Source of the DNA: Rhizobium giardinii bv. giardinii H152
GTDB taxonomy: Bacteria > Pseudomonadota > Alphaproteobacteria > Rhizobiales > Rhizobiaceae
Direction of reading: 5' to 3'
Length of the DNA: 49,797 nucleotides
NCBI RefSeq assembly: GCF_000379605.1
Contig: NZ_KB902591.1
Span: forward strand, 1-49,797
Made by a program: the position numbers and the translations under genes
Part shown: one piece after another, positions 7,369 through 15,507 of the stretch
How the letters are laid out: every line of letters begins with the position of its first letter
Numbering within the stretch: position 1 is the stretch's first letter
The notes under the pieces: generated by a model
Databases searched by the model: none
What the model was told of the DNA's origin: nothing
Seen by the model: only the letters and a program-made list of their open reading frames with translations

Positions 7369-8376
7369 CTATTCCTTCGCTTGTGCGTCCACGGTGCATT
7401 GACCGGCGATGCGCGCAATGCGCTCGTCGGTATTGATGTCGATTTTGCCGGCGTTCAGCGGCTCGAAAAGATTCTCCTCCATCAGCTTGTCTAGCGTGCA
7501 GCCGCAGAAATTCGCGCAGATGGCGGCGGTTTCCTGCTTGCGGCAGGTCATCTCGCAATTGGCGCGGAAGGCCTCGACGGGGTCCGGCTTGGCTGCGGGA
7601 AAACCGAGAGAGAAGAGATAGACGAGCGCGAACAACAGCGGCTGATGCAGAAGATAGATGACGAGACTGTTGCGTCCGGCCGTGGTCAGCAGCATTTTCC
7701 ACCGCGCGCTGCCGTCGGTGCGCAATGCGTCGAACCATCCGAAGCCCGTTGCAATGCGCGCCGCCGCAATGCCTGCGAGGAACGGAGCAAGCCATGGGAG
7801 CAAGGGGACATAGTCGTTGGAGCGGGGCAAGGTTTCCGACAGGCCAACCCACAGCAGCGCCGGCGTGTCGAACACCGGTGATCGCAGGTAGAACGGTGCC
7901 GCGAAGGCCGCGGCTGCCGCCGCCAATGTCAGGAGGGCGGGCAGCCTGAGGAAGACCAGGCCGATCAGGCTCGCCGCGGCGATCGAATGCAGGATGCCGA
8001 AGAAGATGAAGCTGTCGGGGAAGGCAAACCAGGTGACGCCGGTGATGGCGAGGGCAGCGGCTGCTATTTTGGCAAAGCGGATGGCGAAGGAGCGGGCGCG
8101 AAAGACGGGGTAGTGCCCGAGCACCAGGCTGACGCCGGCCAGAAACAGGAAACTGCCGGCGATCAGCCGTGCATATATCTTGAATGCCCCGGTCGCGACG
8201 GTGCCAGGTTCGATATAGCCGAAGAATTCCAGATCCCAGGAAAAATGATAGGTCGCCATGGCGACCAGGGCGACACCGCGCATGGCATCGATCGCCCAGA
8301 TCCGGCCCCCTTTTTCGGCGGTTGCCGGCGGCGCTGTCCCATTGTCGCTTGCGTTGACTGCGTTGCGAATCGACAT
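7369..8376 (-). CDS. DUF1624 / heparan-alpha-glucosaminide N-acetyltransferase-like membrane protein with Cys-rich tail
   Basis: This is a 335-residue polytopic membrane protein. The N-terminal WAIDAMRGVALVAMATYHFSW is the family hallmark, a HGSNAT_cat/acyltransferase-like core with the histidine after the first helix. Seven to eight hydrophobic segments follow. After the last helix comes a hydrophilic C-terminal domain of about 65 residues with six cysteines (ANCEMTCRKQ, ICANFCGCTLDKL and a final GQCT), unusual for the family. The preceding loop places this tail after a membrane-spanning LHQPLLFALVYLFSL helix. The ATG start at 8376 has GGAAAG 10 bp upstream; TTG 15 bp earlier is an alternative. 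It is the first gene of the pair with the methyltransferase. The substrate is unknown. Confidence 0.85.
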   Translation of the reverse strand: MSIRNAVNASDNGTAPPATAEKGGRIWAIDAMRGVALVAMATYHFSWDLEFFGYIEPGTVATGAFKIYARLIAGSFLFLAGVSLVLGHYPVFRARSFAIRFAKIAAAALAITGVTWFAFPDSFIFFGILHSIAAASLIGLVFLRLPALLTLAAAAAAFAAPFYLRSPVFDTPALLWVGLSETLPRSNDYVPLLPWLAPFLAGIAAARIATGFGWFDALRTDGSARWKMLLTTAGRNSLVIYLLHQPLLFALVYLFSLGFPAAKPDPVEAFRANCEMTCRKQETAAICANFCGCTLDKLMEENLFEPLNAGKIDINTDERIARIAGQCTVDAQAKE

Positions 8377-8455
8377 GGCTCTACTTTCCAATTCTCAGAA
8401 CATACGGCGGCAAGCTTGCGTCAGGCGCAAGGGTTCGCTGTGCTGTGTCAAAAAC

Positions 8456-9148
8456 TTAAGGGTTTGTGTCGTCAAGAAGGGCTTCGCGCGCTTCTGAATA
8501 GAATTGTCGCCGCGTGAGCACGAAGATGACGAAGATGGTCAGGGCGATGAAGACGTAGGGGCTGACGAACCAGCCGAGATAACCGATCGACAGGAAGATG
8601 CTGCGCAGGCCGGCATTGAAGTGCTTGGCGGCGAGGATGTTCATCTTGACTGCACGTCCGGCCGCTCGTTCGGCGCCGGCCCGGTCCTGCTGCATGTCCG
8701 ACATCATCGGAATGCCGCCGACCAGGATGGAGCAGTAGTTGAACAGGCGGTAGGACCAGGCGAACTTGAAAAAGGCATAGGCGAACAGGCAGGCAAGGCC
8801 GCCGACCTTCAGTTCGAAGGCACTGCGCCCGCCATGAAAGACGTAAGGCAGGTCGTTCATGATCGTCTGGACCTGGTCCGTGGCTCCGAGCAAGGCGAAA
8901 CAGCCGCCGAGCGCGAAGATTGTCGTGGACGCAAAGAAGGCCGTACCCGCCTGCAGGCCGGCAACGATCTGGGTGTCGATCATCTTCAGGTCGCGATTGA
9001 GCGAATTGAGGAGCCACCGGCGGCGGTTCTCCATCATCAGCCGCGTCAGGCTGATCCGCTGGAATTGAACCTTGCCGTCCGTGGCCCAGTTGTATCCGGT
9101 CCACAGCAGCGCAAAAACCGCCAATGCGATATAATCGGTAAGTGTCAT
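8456..9148 (-). CDS. DUF599-family membrane protein
   Basis: This is a 230-residue integral membrane protein with about four hydrophobic helices: YIALAVFALLWTGYNWATDG at the N-terminus, a second at about 65-88 (FASTTIFALGGCFALLG), a third at about 115-135 and a C-terminal pair. The family-typical polar stretch RAAGRAVKMNILAAKHFNAGL lies between helices 3 and 4. DUF599 proteins are widespread in alphaproteobacteria and have no assigned function that I know of. The gene is transcribed towards the DUF1624 gene with an 80-bp gap, so co-transcription is possible. Confidence 0.85.
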   Translation of the reverse strand: MTLTDYIALAVFALLWTGYNWATDGKVQFQRISLTRLMMENRRRWLLNSLNRDLKMIDTQIVAGLQAGTAFFASTTIFALGGCFALLGATDQVQTIMNDLPYVFHGGRSAFELKVGGLACLFAYAFFKFAWSYRLFNYCSILVGGIPMMSDMQQDRAGAERAAGRAVKMNILAAKHFNAGLRSIFLSIGYLGWFVSPYVFIALTIFVIFVLTRRQFYSEAREALLDDTNP

Positions 9149-9403
9149 GCTTGTGTTTTTGGCATGGTTTGCCGAAATTGCAAGGCGCTGCGAAAGTTCA
9201 CCGTGCCCCTTGAAATCGGCTGCCGCGCATGGCGACTTATAGGTGAAGAATCGCCGTGATGGCGCGGGAGCCGCAAAGCGTGTCGCACCCGCGGGACCGG
9301 ATGTCGGTCGATCGCCTGATGGCAGGCGCAGGATAGCCTAGTTTCGTAGATATGATCATGGTCGGCGTGTTTCCGGCCAACCAGTGCCCAGGGCGGAGTT
9401 CGA

Positions 9404-10804
9404 ATGTTTCTTTCGGTTTTTGACGTCTTCAAGATCGGTATCGGTCCTTCAAGTTCGCACACGATGGGCCCGATGTCGGCGGCCAACCGCTTTCTCGACC
9501 TGATCCTGTCGAGCGACTGGCCGCGGCCGGCCAATGCTGCCGTCGCCTCGATCAAGTCGAGCCTGCATGGTTCGCTCGCCTTTACCGGTATCGGCCATGG
9601 AACGGGCAGGGCGGTGATCCTCGGCCTGATGGGCGAGCGCCCCGATCAGGTCGATCCAGATCGCATGGACGAAATCATCGAAACGGTCGAGCGCACCGGC
9701 CGCATCACGCCGCCCGGACATCCGGCCTATGATTTCCAGCCGAAGACCGACCTCGTCTTCGACAAGAAGGTGCCCTTGCCGGGCCACGCCAATGGCATGT
9801 CCTTTTCCGCCTTCGACAGGGATGGGCGGTTGCTGCTGAAGCGCGTCTATTATTCCATCGGCGGCGGCTTCGTCGTCACCGATACGGAACTTGAGGCGAT
9901 GAAGGCGAGCAAGGCAAAGCCGGGCGGCGTCAAGGTCCCCTATCCCTTCTCGACCGCCAGGCAGATGCTTGAGATGGCGGCGCGTTCGGGCCTGTCGATC
10001 GCCCAGATGAAGCGGGCGAACGAGGAATGTTCGATGTCGCGGGAGGAACTGGACGAAGGGCTCGATCGCATCTGGGCGGCAATGAAAAGCTGCATCGACC
10101 GCGGCCTGACCGGCGGCGGTATCCTGCCCGGCGGGCTGAAGGTGCGCCGCCGCGCCGCCATGATCCACGACAAGCTGCAGGAGGAATGGCGCTCCAACAA
10201 GGTCAATCCGCTGCTCGCCAACGACTGGCTGAGCGTCTACGCGATGGCGGTCAACGAGGAGAACGCCGCTGGCGGCAGGGTGGTGACCTCACCGACCAAT
10301 GGCGCAGCCGGCGTGGTTCCGGCGACCATCCGTTACTATCTGCATTTTCACGACGATGCGGACCATCATGGCATTCGCGACTATCTTCTGACCGCCGCTG
10401 CAATCGGCGGCATCATCAAGTTCAACGCCTCGATCTCCGGCGCCGAGGTCGGCTGTCAGGGCGAAGTCGGCTCTGCATCTGCGATGGCGGCGGCCGGGCT
10501 TGCGGCCGTGATGGGCGGCACGCCCGAGCAGATCGAGAACGCCGCGGAAATCGCGCTCGAACATCATCTCGGCATGACCTGCGATCCGATTGCTGGCCTC
10601 GTGCAGGTGCCCTGCATCGAGCGCAATGCGCTCGGCGCGGTCAAGGCTGTCACCGCCGCGTCGTTGGCGATCAAGGGCGACGGGCAGCATTTCGTGCCGC
10701 TGGATGCCTGCATCGAGACAATGCGCCAGACCGGCGTCGATATGCACGACAAATACAAGGAGACCTCGACGGGCGGCCTCGCCGTCAATGTCGTGGAGTG
10801 CTAG
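9404..10804 (+). CDS. sdaA: L-serine ammonia-lyase (iron-sulfur dependent serine dehydratase)
   Basis: This cytosolic enzyme deaminates L-serine to pyruvate and ammonia using a [4Fe-4S] cluster rather than PLP. The 466 residues are a single-chain fusion of the beta and alpha domains, as in E. coli SdaA. The N-terminal domain has [20 protein letters not shown]. The alpha domain carries the serine-binding [13 protein letters not shown]. The cluster cysteines are C351 ([12 protein letters not shown]), C393 ([10 protein letters not shown]) and C404 ([10 protein letters not shown]). The ATG is preceded by GGGCGGAG. It stands alone, with a hairpin between it and the DUF1489 gene. Confidence 0.97.
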   Translation: MFLSVFDVFKIGIGPSSSHTMGPMSAANRFLDLILSSDWPRPANAAVASIKSSLHGSLAFTGIGHGTGRAVILGLMGERPDQVDPDRMDEIIETVERTGRITPPGHPAYDFQPKTDLVFDKKVPLPGHANGMSFSAFDRDGRLLLKRVYYSIGGGFVVTDTELEAMKASKAKPGGVKVPYPFSTARQMLEMAARSGLSIAQMKRANEECSMSREELDEGLDRIWAAMKSCIDRGLTGGGILPGGLKVRRRAAMIHDKLQEEWRSNKVNPLLANDWLSVYAMAVNEENAAGGRVVTSPTNGAAGVVPATIRYYLHFHDDADHHGIRDYLLTAAAIGGIIKFNASISGAEVGCQGEVGSASAMAAAGLAAVMGGTPEQIENAAEIALEHHLGMTCDPIAGLVQVPCIERNALGAVKAVTAASLAIKGDGQHFVPLDACIETMRQTGVDMHDKYKETSTGGLAVNVVEC

Positions 10805-10810
10805 CGCGTC

Positions 10811-10850
10811 GTCCTGTGGAGCGGTCAAGAACAAGCTTGACCGCGAGGAC
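10811..10850. terminator. hairpin after sdaA
   Basis: A perfect 9-bp stem GCGGTCAAG/CTTGACCGC (10821-10829 and 10836-10844) sits inside a second 5-bp pairing GTCCT/AGGAC. There is no T-run, so it may attenuate, protect the 3' end or mark a Rho-dependent site rather than be an intrinsic terminator. Confidence 0.45.
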
Positions 10851-10873
10851 CTACTGGGTGTTCAACACCGGCC

Positions 10874-11311
10874 ATGGCCTTGCATCTCATCAAGCTCTGC
10901 GTCGGCGCGGATTCGATCGAGGACCTTCGCGAATGGGTTTCGCGGCGGGCCCTGACGGCGATTGCTGCCGGCCTCGAGCCGCATTCCTCCCACACGACCC
11001 GCATGGTCCCCAAACGCACCGAGGAATTGCTCGATGGCGGGTCGCTTTATTGGGTAATCAAAGGCCAGGTGCAGGCACGCCAGCGGCTGATCGGTATTGA
11101 GACATTTACCGATGCTGACGGAATTGGCCGTTGCAACCTGGTTCTTGGTCCCGAAGTGATCGAAACAGCCTACCAGCCGCGCCGGGCCTTCCAGGGCTGG
11201 CGCTACCTGGAGGACAAGGATGCGCCGCGCGACTTGACGGCGCTGGGCGACGAGGCGACCGAGATGCCGCTCGAACTGCGGCGGGAACTCGCGGAGCTTG
11301 GCCTTCTTTGA
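10874..11311 (+). CDS. DUF1489-family protein
   Basis: This 145-residue soluble protein of unknown function belongs to a family restricted largely to alphaproteobacteria. Recognised stretches are the N-terminal LHLIKLCVGADSIEDL, the central GSLYWVIKGQVQARQRL and the late AFQGWRYLEDKDAP with DELRREL-like helix at the end. Mixed alpha/beta composition, no cysteine cluster, no membrane segment. The start ATG at 10874 lies 70 bp after sdaA, across a hairpin. The gene is closed by a long symmetric hairpin at 11322-11354 shared with the convergent gene. No function can be inferred from its neighbours. Confidence 0.88.
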   Translation: MALHLIKLCVGADSIEDLREWVSRRALTAIAAGLEPHSSHTTRMVPKRTEELLDGGSLYWVIKGQVQARQRLIGIETFTDADGIGRCNLVLGPEVIETAYQPRRAFQGWRYLEDKDAPRDLTALGDEATEMPLELRRELAELGLL

Positions 11312-11321
11312 CCGTGCTGAA

Positions 11322-11354
11322 CGATGAAAGCCCGGCGATGCCGGGCTTTCATCG
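11322..11354. terminator. 15-bp perfect hairpin between convergent genes
   Basis: CGATGAAAGCCCGGC and its exact complement flank a GAT loop. It lies between the DUF1489 gene (+) and a small hypothetical gene (-) and is symmetric enough to act in both directions. The A/T part of the stem supplies the only weak U-tract in either direction. Confidence 0.7.
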
Positions 11355-11372
11355 TCCTGGATATCGTCTCTT

Positions 11373-11639
11373 TTAGCGGATTCTGATCCGGACCGGAAAG
11401 CGCCCCGAGGGCGAGGTGACGTGCACGTGGATGGAGGCGTTCGGCTGGGTTGAACGCCAGGCCCGCGCGCCATGCGTGAGCAGCAGCGTCACCAGATCCT
11501 TCGTCTTCGACTTCGGGCGGCTGCCGAGTTCGGCGATGCGCATCGCCGCTTCATGCAAGGGATGCAGGCCGTAGCGCGGCGCCTTCCGTTTCTTGTCTGA
11601 AGCGGGCGTCATGCCCGGACCATTCTCGTTCATTCCCAT
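11373..11639 (-). CDS. small conserved hypothetical protein, 88 residues
   Basis: This is a short, basic, soluble protein. After a polar N-terminus (MNENGPGMTPASDKKRKAPR) comes a helical stretch HPLHEAAMRIAELGSRP, a lysine/threonine segment KSKTKDLVTLLLTHGAR and a beta-like IHVHVTSPSGRFPVRIRIR end. No family recognised; the basic charge could suit nucleic-acid contact, but that is a guess. The ATG at 11639 is supported by GAGG about 6 bp upstream; the open frame further upstream lacks a ribosome-binding site. It is convergent with the DUF1489 gene and 77 bp downstream of the carboxypeptidase gene in the same direction. Confidence 0.65.
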   Translation of the reverse strand: MGMNENGPGMTPASDKKRKAPRYGLHPLHEAAMRIAELGSRPKSKTKDLVTLLLTHGARAWRSTQPNASIHVHVTSPSGRFPVRIRIR

Positions 11640-11716
11640 AACTGACCTCGTTACGCAAAACCCAATCCGAGGAGGACCGCCGGCAAACACGCACCGGCGA
11701 TCGAAACTTCCAAACC

Positions 11717-13186
11717 TTATTGCAGACTTGCCCAGCAGGCGAACCCCTTGCGCTTCAGCGTCTTACAGGCATTCAGGGCCTTATCCTGATTGGCGAAACC
11801 ACTGAAGCGCGCGCGATAGAGATGGCCGTCACCGCTGGCGAAGGCGACGGTAAAGGGCGTTGCGCCGCGCAGGGCTTTGCCGCCCTTGTCCTTGGCGTTT
11901 TCGAGCAGTGTCATTGCCTGGTCCTTGTCCGGCGTCGCGCCGATCTGAATGACCCAGCCGGCAGGCTTCGATTCGGTGGCGGAGACCGGCGTTTCGGCTG
12001 CAGGCTTGGCAACGGAATTGGTGATCTGGTTGTCGACAGTGGCGGCCGGGACCGGCGCAGCCTTGGCGATCTTGCGGCTCTGGGCTTCCAGCGTGTTCGG
12101 CACGATGTTTTCGCTCAGAACCGGGTTGGCACCGACCTTTGCCGGTTCGGCATAGGCGACTTCGATGCTCTGGGTGGTTTCGCCGCTGTAGCGGAAATCC
12201 GGAACAGGGCCGCTGTTGGGCAGGTTGAAGCTGCCGCCGGTCGCGGCAACTGCCGCCTCGGCCGGTTGTTCGACAGCTTGCGCCTGCATGGTCGGCGCAT
12301 CAGCCGTCTGCGCAATCAGGTCACCGCCGCCGCGACGCGAGGCTGCCGGCAAATATTTGGCGACGAGGGCGCGCATCTGCGCGTCGCGAGCGGCGCCGGA
12401 CTTGCCGCCGAGCACGACGCCCACGATGCTGCGGCCATCGGCCTGTGCCGATGTCACCAGGTTGAAGCCCGCAGCGCGGGTGTAACCGGTCTTGATCCCG
12501 TCGACGCCGCGAACATTGCCGAGAAGACGGTTGTGATTGCCGATCGTCTGCTTGCCGAAACGGAAGCTGCGGGTCGAGAAATAGGAATAATATTGCGGGA
12601 AATGCTGGCGAAGCGCGATGCCGAGGCGCGCCTGGTCGCGCGCCGTCGTCATCTGCGCGGTGTTCGGGAGGCCGTTGGCATTGCGGTAGGTGGTGCGGGT
12701 CATGCCAAGGGCACGGGCCTTGTTGGTCATGATACGGCCAAAGCGTTCCTCCGAGCCGCCAAGCAGTTCGCCGAGCGCGGTTGACGCGTCATTCGCCGAG
12801 CGCGTCACAAGGGCAAGGATAGCCTGTTCGACGGTGATCGAATTGCCGGCGCGTACGCCAAGCTTCGACGGCGGTTCGGCGGATGCGCGCTTGGAGAAGG
12901 GAACCGGCGTGCTCTTGCTGATCTTGCCGGCTTCAAGAGCCTCGAAGGTCAGGTAGAGCGTCATCATTTTCGTGAGGGAGGCCGGGTAGCGCAGGCTGTC
13001 GGCATCCTCGCTGTAGAGCACCTTGCCGGTCTTGGCATCGACCACGATACCGGCATATTGGGCCGCAGCGGCCGCGGAAATGGTCGTCAGCGACGCAGCC
13101 AACGAGACCAACAGCACCCGGCAAGCCCTCTGAAAGAATGGGGTGATGGTGCGTTGAACGGAACCGTTGAATATGGATTTGGACAC
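11717..13186 (-). CDS. D-alanyl-D-alanine carboxypeptidase with C-terminal SPOR domain
   Basis: This is a periplasmic S11 peptidase (DacC/DacF type) that trims the terminal D-Ala from peptidoglycan pentapeptides. It has 489 residues with a signal peptide ending near residue 40 (SLTTISAAAAAQ). All three penicillin-binding motifs are present: SLTK (70-73), SAN (130-132) and KTG (232-234). Then comes a low-complexity linker rich in A, P, T and E (about 280-400). The last 80 residues form a SPOR domain (GWVIQIGATPDKDQA ... LYRARFSGF ... KGFACWASL), which in other proteins binds glycan strands lacking stem peptides, as found at the septum. This suggests septal targeting. The GTG start has GAAGAG upstream. 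Common E. coli DacA-type enzymes have no SPOR domain. Confidence 0.95.
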   Translation of the reverse strand: MSKSIFNGSVQRTITPFFQRACRVLLVSLAASLTTISAAAAAQYAGIVVDAKTGKVLYSEDADSLRYPASLTKMMTLYLTFEALEAGKISKSTPVPFSKRASAEPPSKLGVRAGNSITVEQAILALVTRSANDASTALGELLGGSEERFGRIMTNKARALGMTRTTYRNANGLPNTAQMTTARDQARLGIALRQHFPQYYSYFSTRSFRFGKQTIGNHNRLLGNVRGVDGIKTGYTRAAGFNLVTSAQADGRSIVGVVLGGKSGAARDAQMRALVAKYLPAASRRGGGDLIAQTADAPTMQAQAVEQPAEAAVAATGGSFNLPNSGPVPDFRYSGETTQSIEVAYAEPAKVGANPVLSENIVPNTLEAQSRKIAKAAPVPAATVDNQITNSVAKPAAETPVSATESKPAGWVIQIGATPDKDQAMTLLENAKDKGGKALRGATPFTVAFASGDGHLYRARFSGFANQDKALNACKTLKRKGFACWASLQ

Positions 13187-13275
13187 TACACTAACTCTTC
13201 ATTCTTTTTTCACAGATGTCGTCCGGGCGTGGCCTCCAGAAACGACTGTTCTCAGAACTCTATCGGGATAGCGTT

Positions 13276-13303
13276 ACCAATCGGTTTATGATGAACGATT
13301 GGT
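13276..13303. promoter_or_regulatory. 8-bp inverted repeat upstream of the carboxypeptidase gene
   Basis: ACCAATCG and CGATTGGT are perfect arms separated by 12 bp, about 90-117 bp upstream of the GTG start of the carboxypeptidase gene. Position and symmetry suit an operator for a dimeric regulator. No regulator can be named. Confidence 0.4.
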
Positions 13304-13386
13304 TTCTGCATTCTGCCGCTTGAATTGCATTTCGGTACAAACAGCCGCAGCCGAGAAAATGACGGGCGACCGGGGAGGAGGGAATG

Positions 13387-14118
13387 TCATGGGGCGAGCT
13401 TGCTGTTCACGTAGTTGAGGACGGCCGTGTCGATGGCTTGCCAATGTGGCAGCAATTGGCTCGAAAAGCGGTAAAGCACAACAAGATCGTGGCCAGCGTG
13501 GATATCGCGCTGGCAATCGGCGCTGGTGGATGTTGCCGGAGTCTCAGGCAGGATGCAGCGCACGGCGTAGGGCGTGTCGCCGCCACGGTCCGCGGTGAAG
13601 AAAACTTCCTCGCCGTAGCCGGAGCTCTCTTTCATGGCGTGGCGTTGCAACCCGGCCGGGCCGGGCAGGGCGGTCCCGTCGAAAAGATGCTGGTAGATCG
13701 GTTCCAGCCGGCCGGACATGTCGCGCGACATCGTGCTCTGGGAAACTTGAAGAAAGATCAGCGATTCTGGGTGGTTGACGTTGTTGAAGAGGGTACGGGT
13801 GCCGTCGGTGTAACCCTGCATGCCGGGCCATGTGAGGTAGAGATCGGCGCGTTCGGCCGCACCGGTGCGGCGTTGCTCTTCGAAGCGGATCACGTTGGAC
13901 GACAGCCGCAGGTGGTCCTGTCCGATGAAAATATCGTTGTTTTCGGTGCTCGTCGTATGTCCCGCCAGCGCCAGGTTTTCGCCATACCAGCGCCCTGCAA
14001 CGCTGATGCTTGCGGTCAACAGGGCAAGGCTCGCGACAACCGCCGTCAGTCCATAGACAAAACGCGGCGAGATCAGTGGGCCGTGATCCTCGGCGGTGTC
14101 TGCAGGGTTGGCTGTCAT
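13387..14118 (-). CDS. hypothetical single-span membrane protein with periplasmic domain
   Basis: The protein has 243 residues: a short cytosolic N-terminus, one transmembrane helix at about 21-43 (VYGLTAVVASLALLTASISVAG) and about 200 residues predicted outside. The outer domain contains two cysteines (AVRCILPE ... SADCQRDIH), which could form a disulfide, and motifs such as HLRLSSNVIRFEEQRRTG and ADLYLTWPGMQGYTDG. I do not recognise a named family; it looks like a conserved rhizobial envelope protein. It is upstream of the carboxypeptidase gene in the same direction, with a 200-bp gap holding the dyad at 13276. Function unknown. Confidence 0.75.
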   Translation of the reverse strand: MTANPADTAEDHGPLISPRFVYGLTAVVASLALLTASISVAGRWYGENLALAGHTTSTENNDIFIGQDHLRLSSNVIRFEEQRRTGAAERADLYLTWPGMQGYTDGTRTLFNNVNHPESLIFLQVSQSTMSRDMSGRLEPIYQHLFDGTALPGPAGLQRHAMKESSGYGEEVFFTADRGGDTPYAVRCILPETPATSTSADCQRDIHAGHDLVVLYRFSSQLLPHWQAIDTAVLNYVNSKLAP

Positions 14119-14258
14119 CGGCGGGTCGCAACCTTGCTCTCGTTAACAGGCGGTATATGCTCCAGCCGAATGCGTGCCGAAACGAAATAGCCTGGGCGGC
14201 ACGGAACTTGCTGGTTGGCAGGACAACTTAAACGCTGCCGCAACATGGTTAATTTTCA

Positions 14259-14582
14259 ATGAATTTTATGATGATCTTCATTCTGCTCGCTGCCGGATTT
14301 GGCGTCTCCTTCATTGTTCTGGATGTCAGCCGCGTCGCGGGCCACCGTCACTGGCCGGCGTCGCATGATTTGGTGAGGAACAATTTCCGGCCGTTCGCCA
14401 TCTTCCTTGCGCTGTTTGCCGGCCCTGCTTTGCTCGCACACGCGCTCCGGCGGATGCTGCTCTCCGGCGGCCTGCGAACCGGCGATGGTGTCGCTAGCGT
14501 TGTGATCGCCTGCGGCTGGGCCTGCTGCTACGGCGTAGTGGTTGTCGAGTGTGTGCGTCTTGCCGGACTGACGGCGCCCTGA
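14259..14582 (+). CDS. small hypothetical membrane protein, 107 residues
   Basis: This is an unrecognised inner-membrane protein. Three hydrophobic segments are visible: MMIFILLAAGFGVSFIVL at the N-terminus, FAIFLALFAGPALLAHAL in the middle and VASVVIACGWACCYGVVVVE at the end. The connecting loops are short and basic (RVAGHRHWP, RRMLLSGGLR), placing them on the cytosolic side. Two adjacent cysteines lie in the last helix. There is no clear Shine-Dalgarno before the ATG at 14259; the second ATG (14268) is equally possible. It is divergent from the single-span membrane protein gene. Its stop runs straight into TTTTTTT. Confidence 0.65.
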   Translation: MNFMMIFILLAAGFGVSFIVLDVSRVAGHRHWPASHDLVRNNFRPFAIFLALFAGPALLAHALRRMLLSGGLRTGDGVASVVIACGWACCYGVVVVECVRLAGLTAP

Positions 14583-14610
14583 TTTTTTTCAGGGACAACT
14601 TTGCGCAACG

Positions 14611-14643
14611 AAAAGGCCGGTTCCGGGGACAGCGGAACCGGCC
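14611..14643 (-). terminator. Rho-independent terminator of the BTLCP protease gene
   Basis: An 11-bp perfect stem GGCCGGTTCCG/CGGAACCGGCC with a 7-nt loop is followed, on the minus strand, by TTTT. On the plus strand AAAA and AAAAA flank it. It lies 107 bp after the stop of the transglutaminase-like protease. Confidence 0.75.
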
Positions 14644-14749
14644 AAAAAGGGCCCAGGTCTGGGACGGGGATTGGGGACTGACCGAAGCCCTCTTCAGACG
14701 CGGGCCGGGCATCCTGAGCCGATCCGCGAATCTCTGATATTCGTGACGC

Positions 14750-15358
14750 CTACTGGGATACGCTGCCGACGGCGACGGTGCGGCCATCCTCGAGCTTTAC
14801 CCACCGGCTGGAATTCTGCTCCGACTGCCGCTTGAGATAGGTGTATTCGGTCTCCGACCACAGCAGTACCTTGTTACGCATGTTGTCGAGGATGAAGTCG
14901 CCGCGATCGGTCCGCACGGTCAGCACCGCATGGCCGTCACCATTGGGTTGCAGGACGACCGTGATCAGGAGATCGGACTGCGAAAAGCCGGCCTGCATCA
15001 GCCGCTTGCGCTTCAAGAGCACATAGTCCTCGCAGTCGCCGACCTTGTCGGGATAGGCCCAATGCTCTTCGACGCCGTAGATTTCCTTGTCGGTCATCGG
15101 TGCCACCGCCTGGTTGACGTCGTAATTGACCTCAAGAATCGTCTTCCAGCCATCCCGGGTCAGCACCGCCGGTGCCCGGCTGCCCGGATTGGACCCGCAT
15201 TCCTGCGGCAGGTTGCGGCAGAATTCGTAATGTCCGACCGGCGGATTGGTCGGGCCATCGGTTGTCATGTTGGCTGGAAAAGCGAGCGCCGAATGCGTGG
15301 CGACTGCAGAGAAGAGCGCGGCGACGAAGCCTGCCTTCAGGATTGTTCTGGTTGTCAT
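14750..15358 (-). CDS. transglutaminase-like cysteine peptidase (BTLCP family)
   Basis: This 202-residue protein has a signal peptide (TILKAGFVAALFSAVATHSALA, split near residue 26). The BTLCP domain follows with the Cys-His-Asp triad: C in KVGDCEDYVLLK, H in GDGHAVLTVR and D in GDFILDNM. LapG, a periplasmic protease of this family, releases biofilm adhesins under control of the c-di-GMP receptor LapD. No lapD-like gene is adjacent, and stand-alone rhizobial members are common, so the substrate is unknown. The ATG at 15358 has GGGGAGA upstream. It sits behind an AT-rich regulatory region with repeated AAAACT boxes. A c-di-GMP-binding PilZ gene lies 640 bp away, in the same direction. Confidence 0.92.
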   Translation of the reverse strand: MTTRTILKAGFVAALFSAVATHSALAFPANMTTDGPTNPPVGHYEFCRNLPQECGSNPGSRAPAVLTRDGWKTILEVNYDVNQAVAPMTDKEIYGVEEHWAYPDKVGDCEDYVLLKRKRLMQAGFSQSDLLITVVLQPNGDGHAVLTVRTDRGDFILDNMRNKVLLWSETEYTYLKRQSEQNSSRWVKLEDGRTVAVGSVSQ

Positions 15359-15435
15359 GCGTGTCTCCCCGTTGTGGTTAGACAATGACACCGAGATTTT
15401 TATTGCTCGCGAAAATTGGAAGTAAAATAAAGTAC

Positions 15436-15484
15436 AAAACTGATTTAAATAAGTATAAAACTCGAATTTAACTTGAATAAAACT
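15436..15484. promoter_or_regulatory. three AAAACT boxes in helical phase, upstream of the BTLCP gene
   Basis: AAAACT occurs at 15436, 15457 and 15479, that is, 21 and 22 bp apart, two helical turns each. The sequence between is strongly AT-rich for this genome. The boxes lie about 80-125 bp upstream of the BTLCP start. They would suit cooperative binding on one DNA face. Confidence 0.4.
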
Positions 15485-15490
15485 TGACGT

Positions 15491-15507
15491 GCATTTGATT
15501 CAAATGC
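15491..15507. promoter_or_regulatory. 17-bp palindrome in AT-rich upstream region
   Basis: GCATTTGA and TCAAATGC are perfect 8-bp arms around one T. It sits 7 bp beyond the third AAAACT box. An operator is likely from the form; the regulator is unknown. Confidence 0.4.

Noticed and set aside
15436..15484. CRISPR-like short repeat
   Set aside because: The repeated unit is only 6 bp and there are three copies; spacing suits a protein-binding array, not CRISPR.
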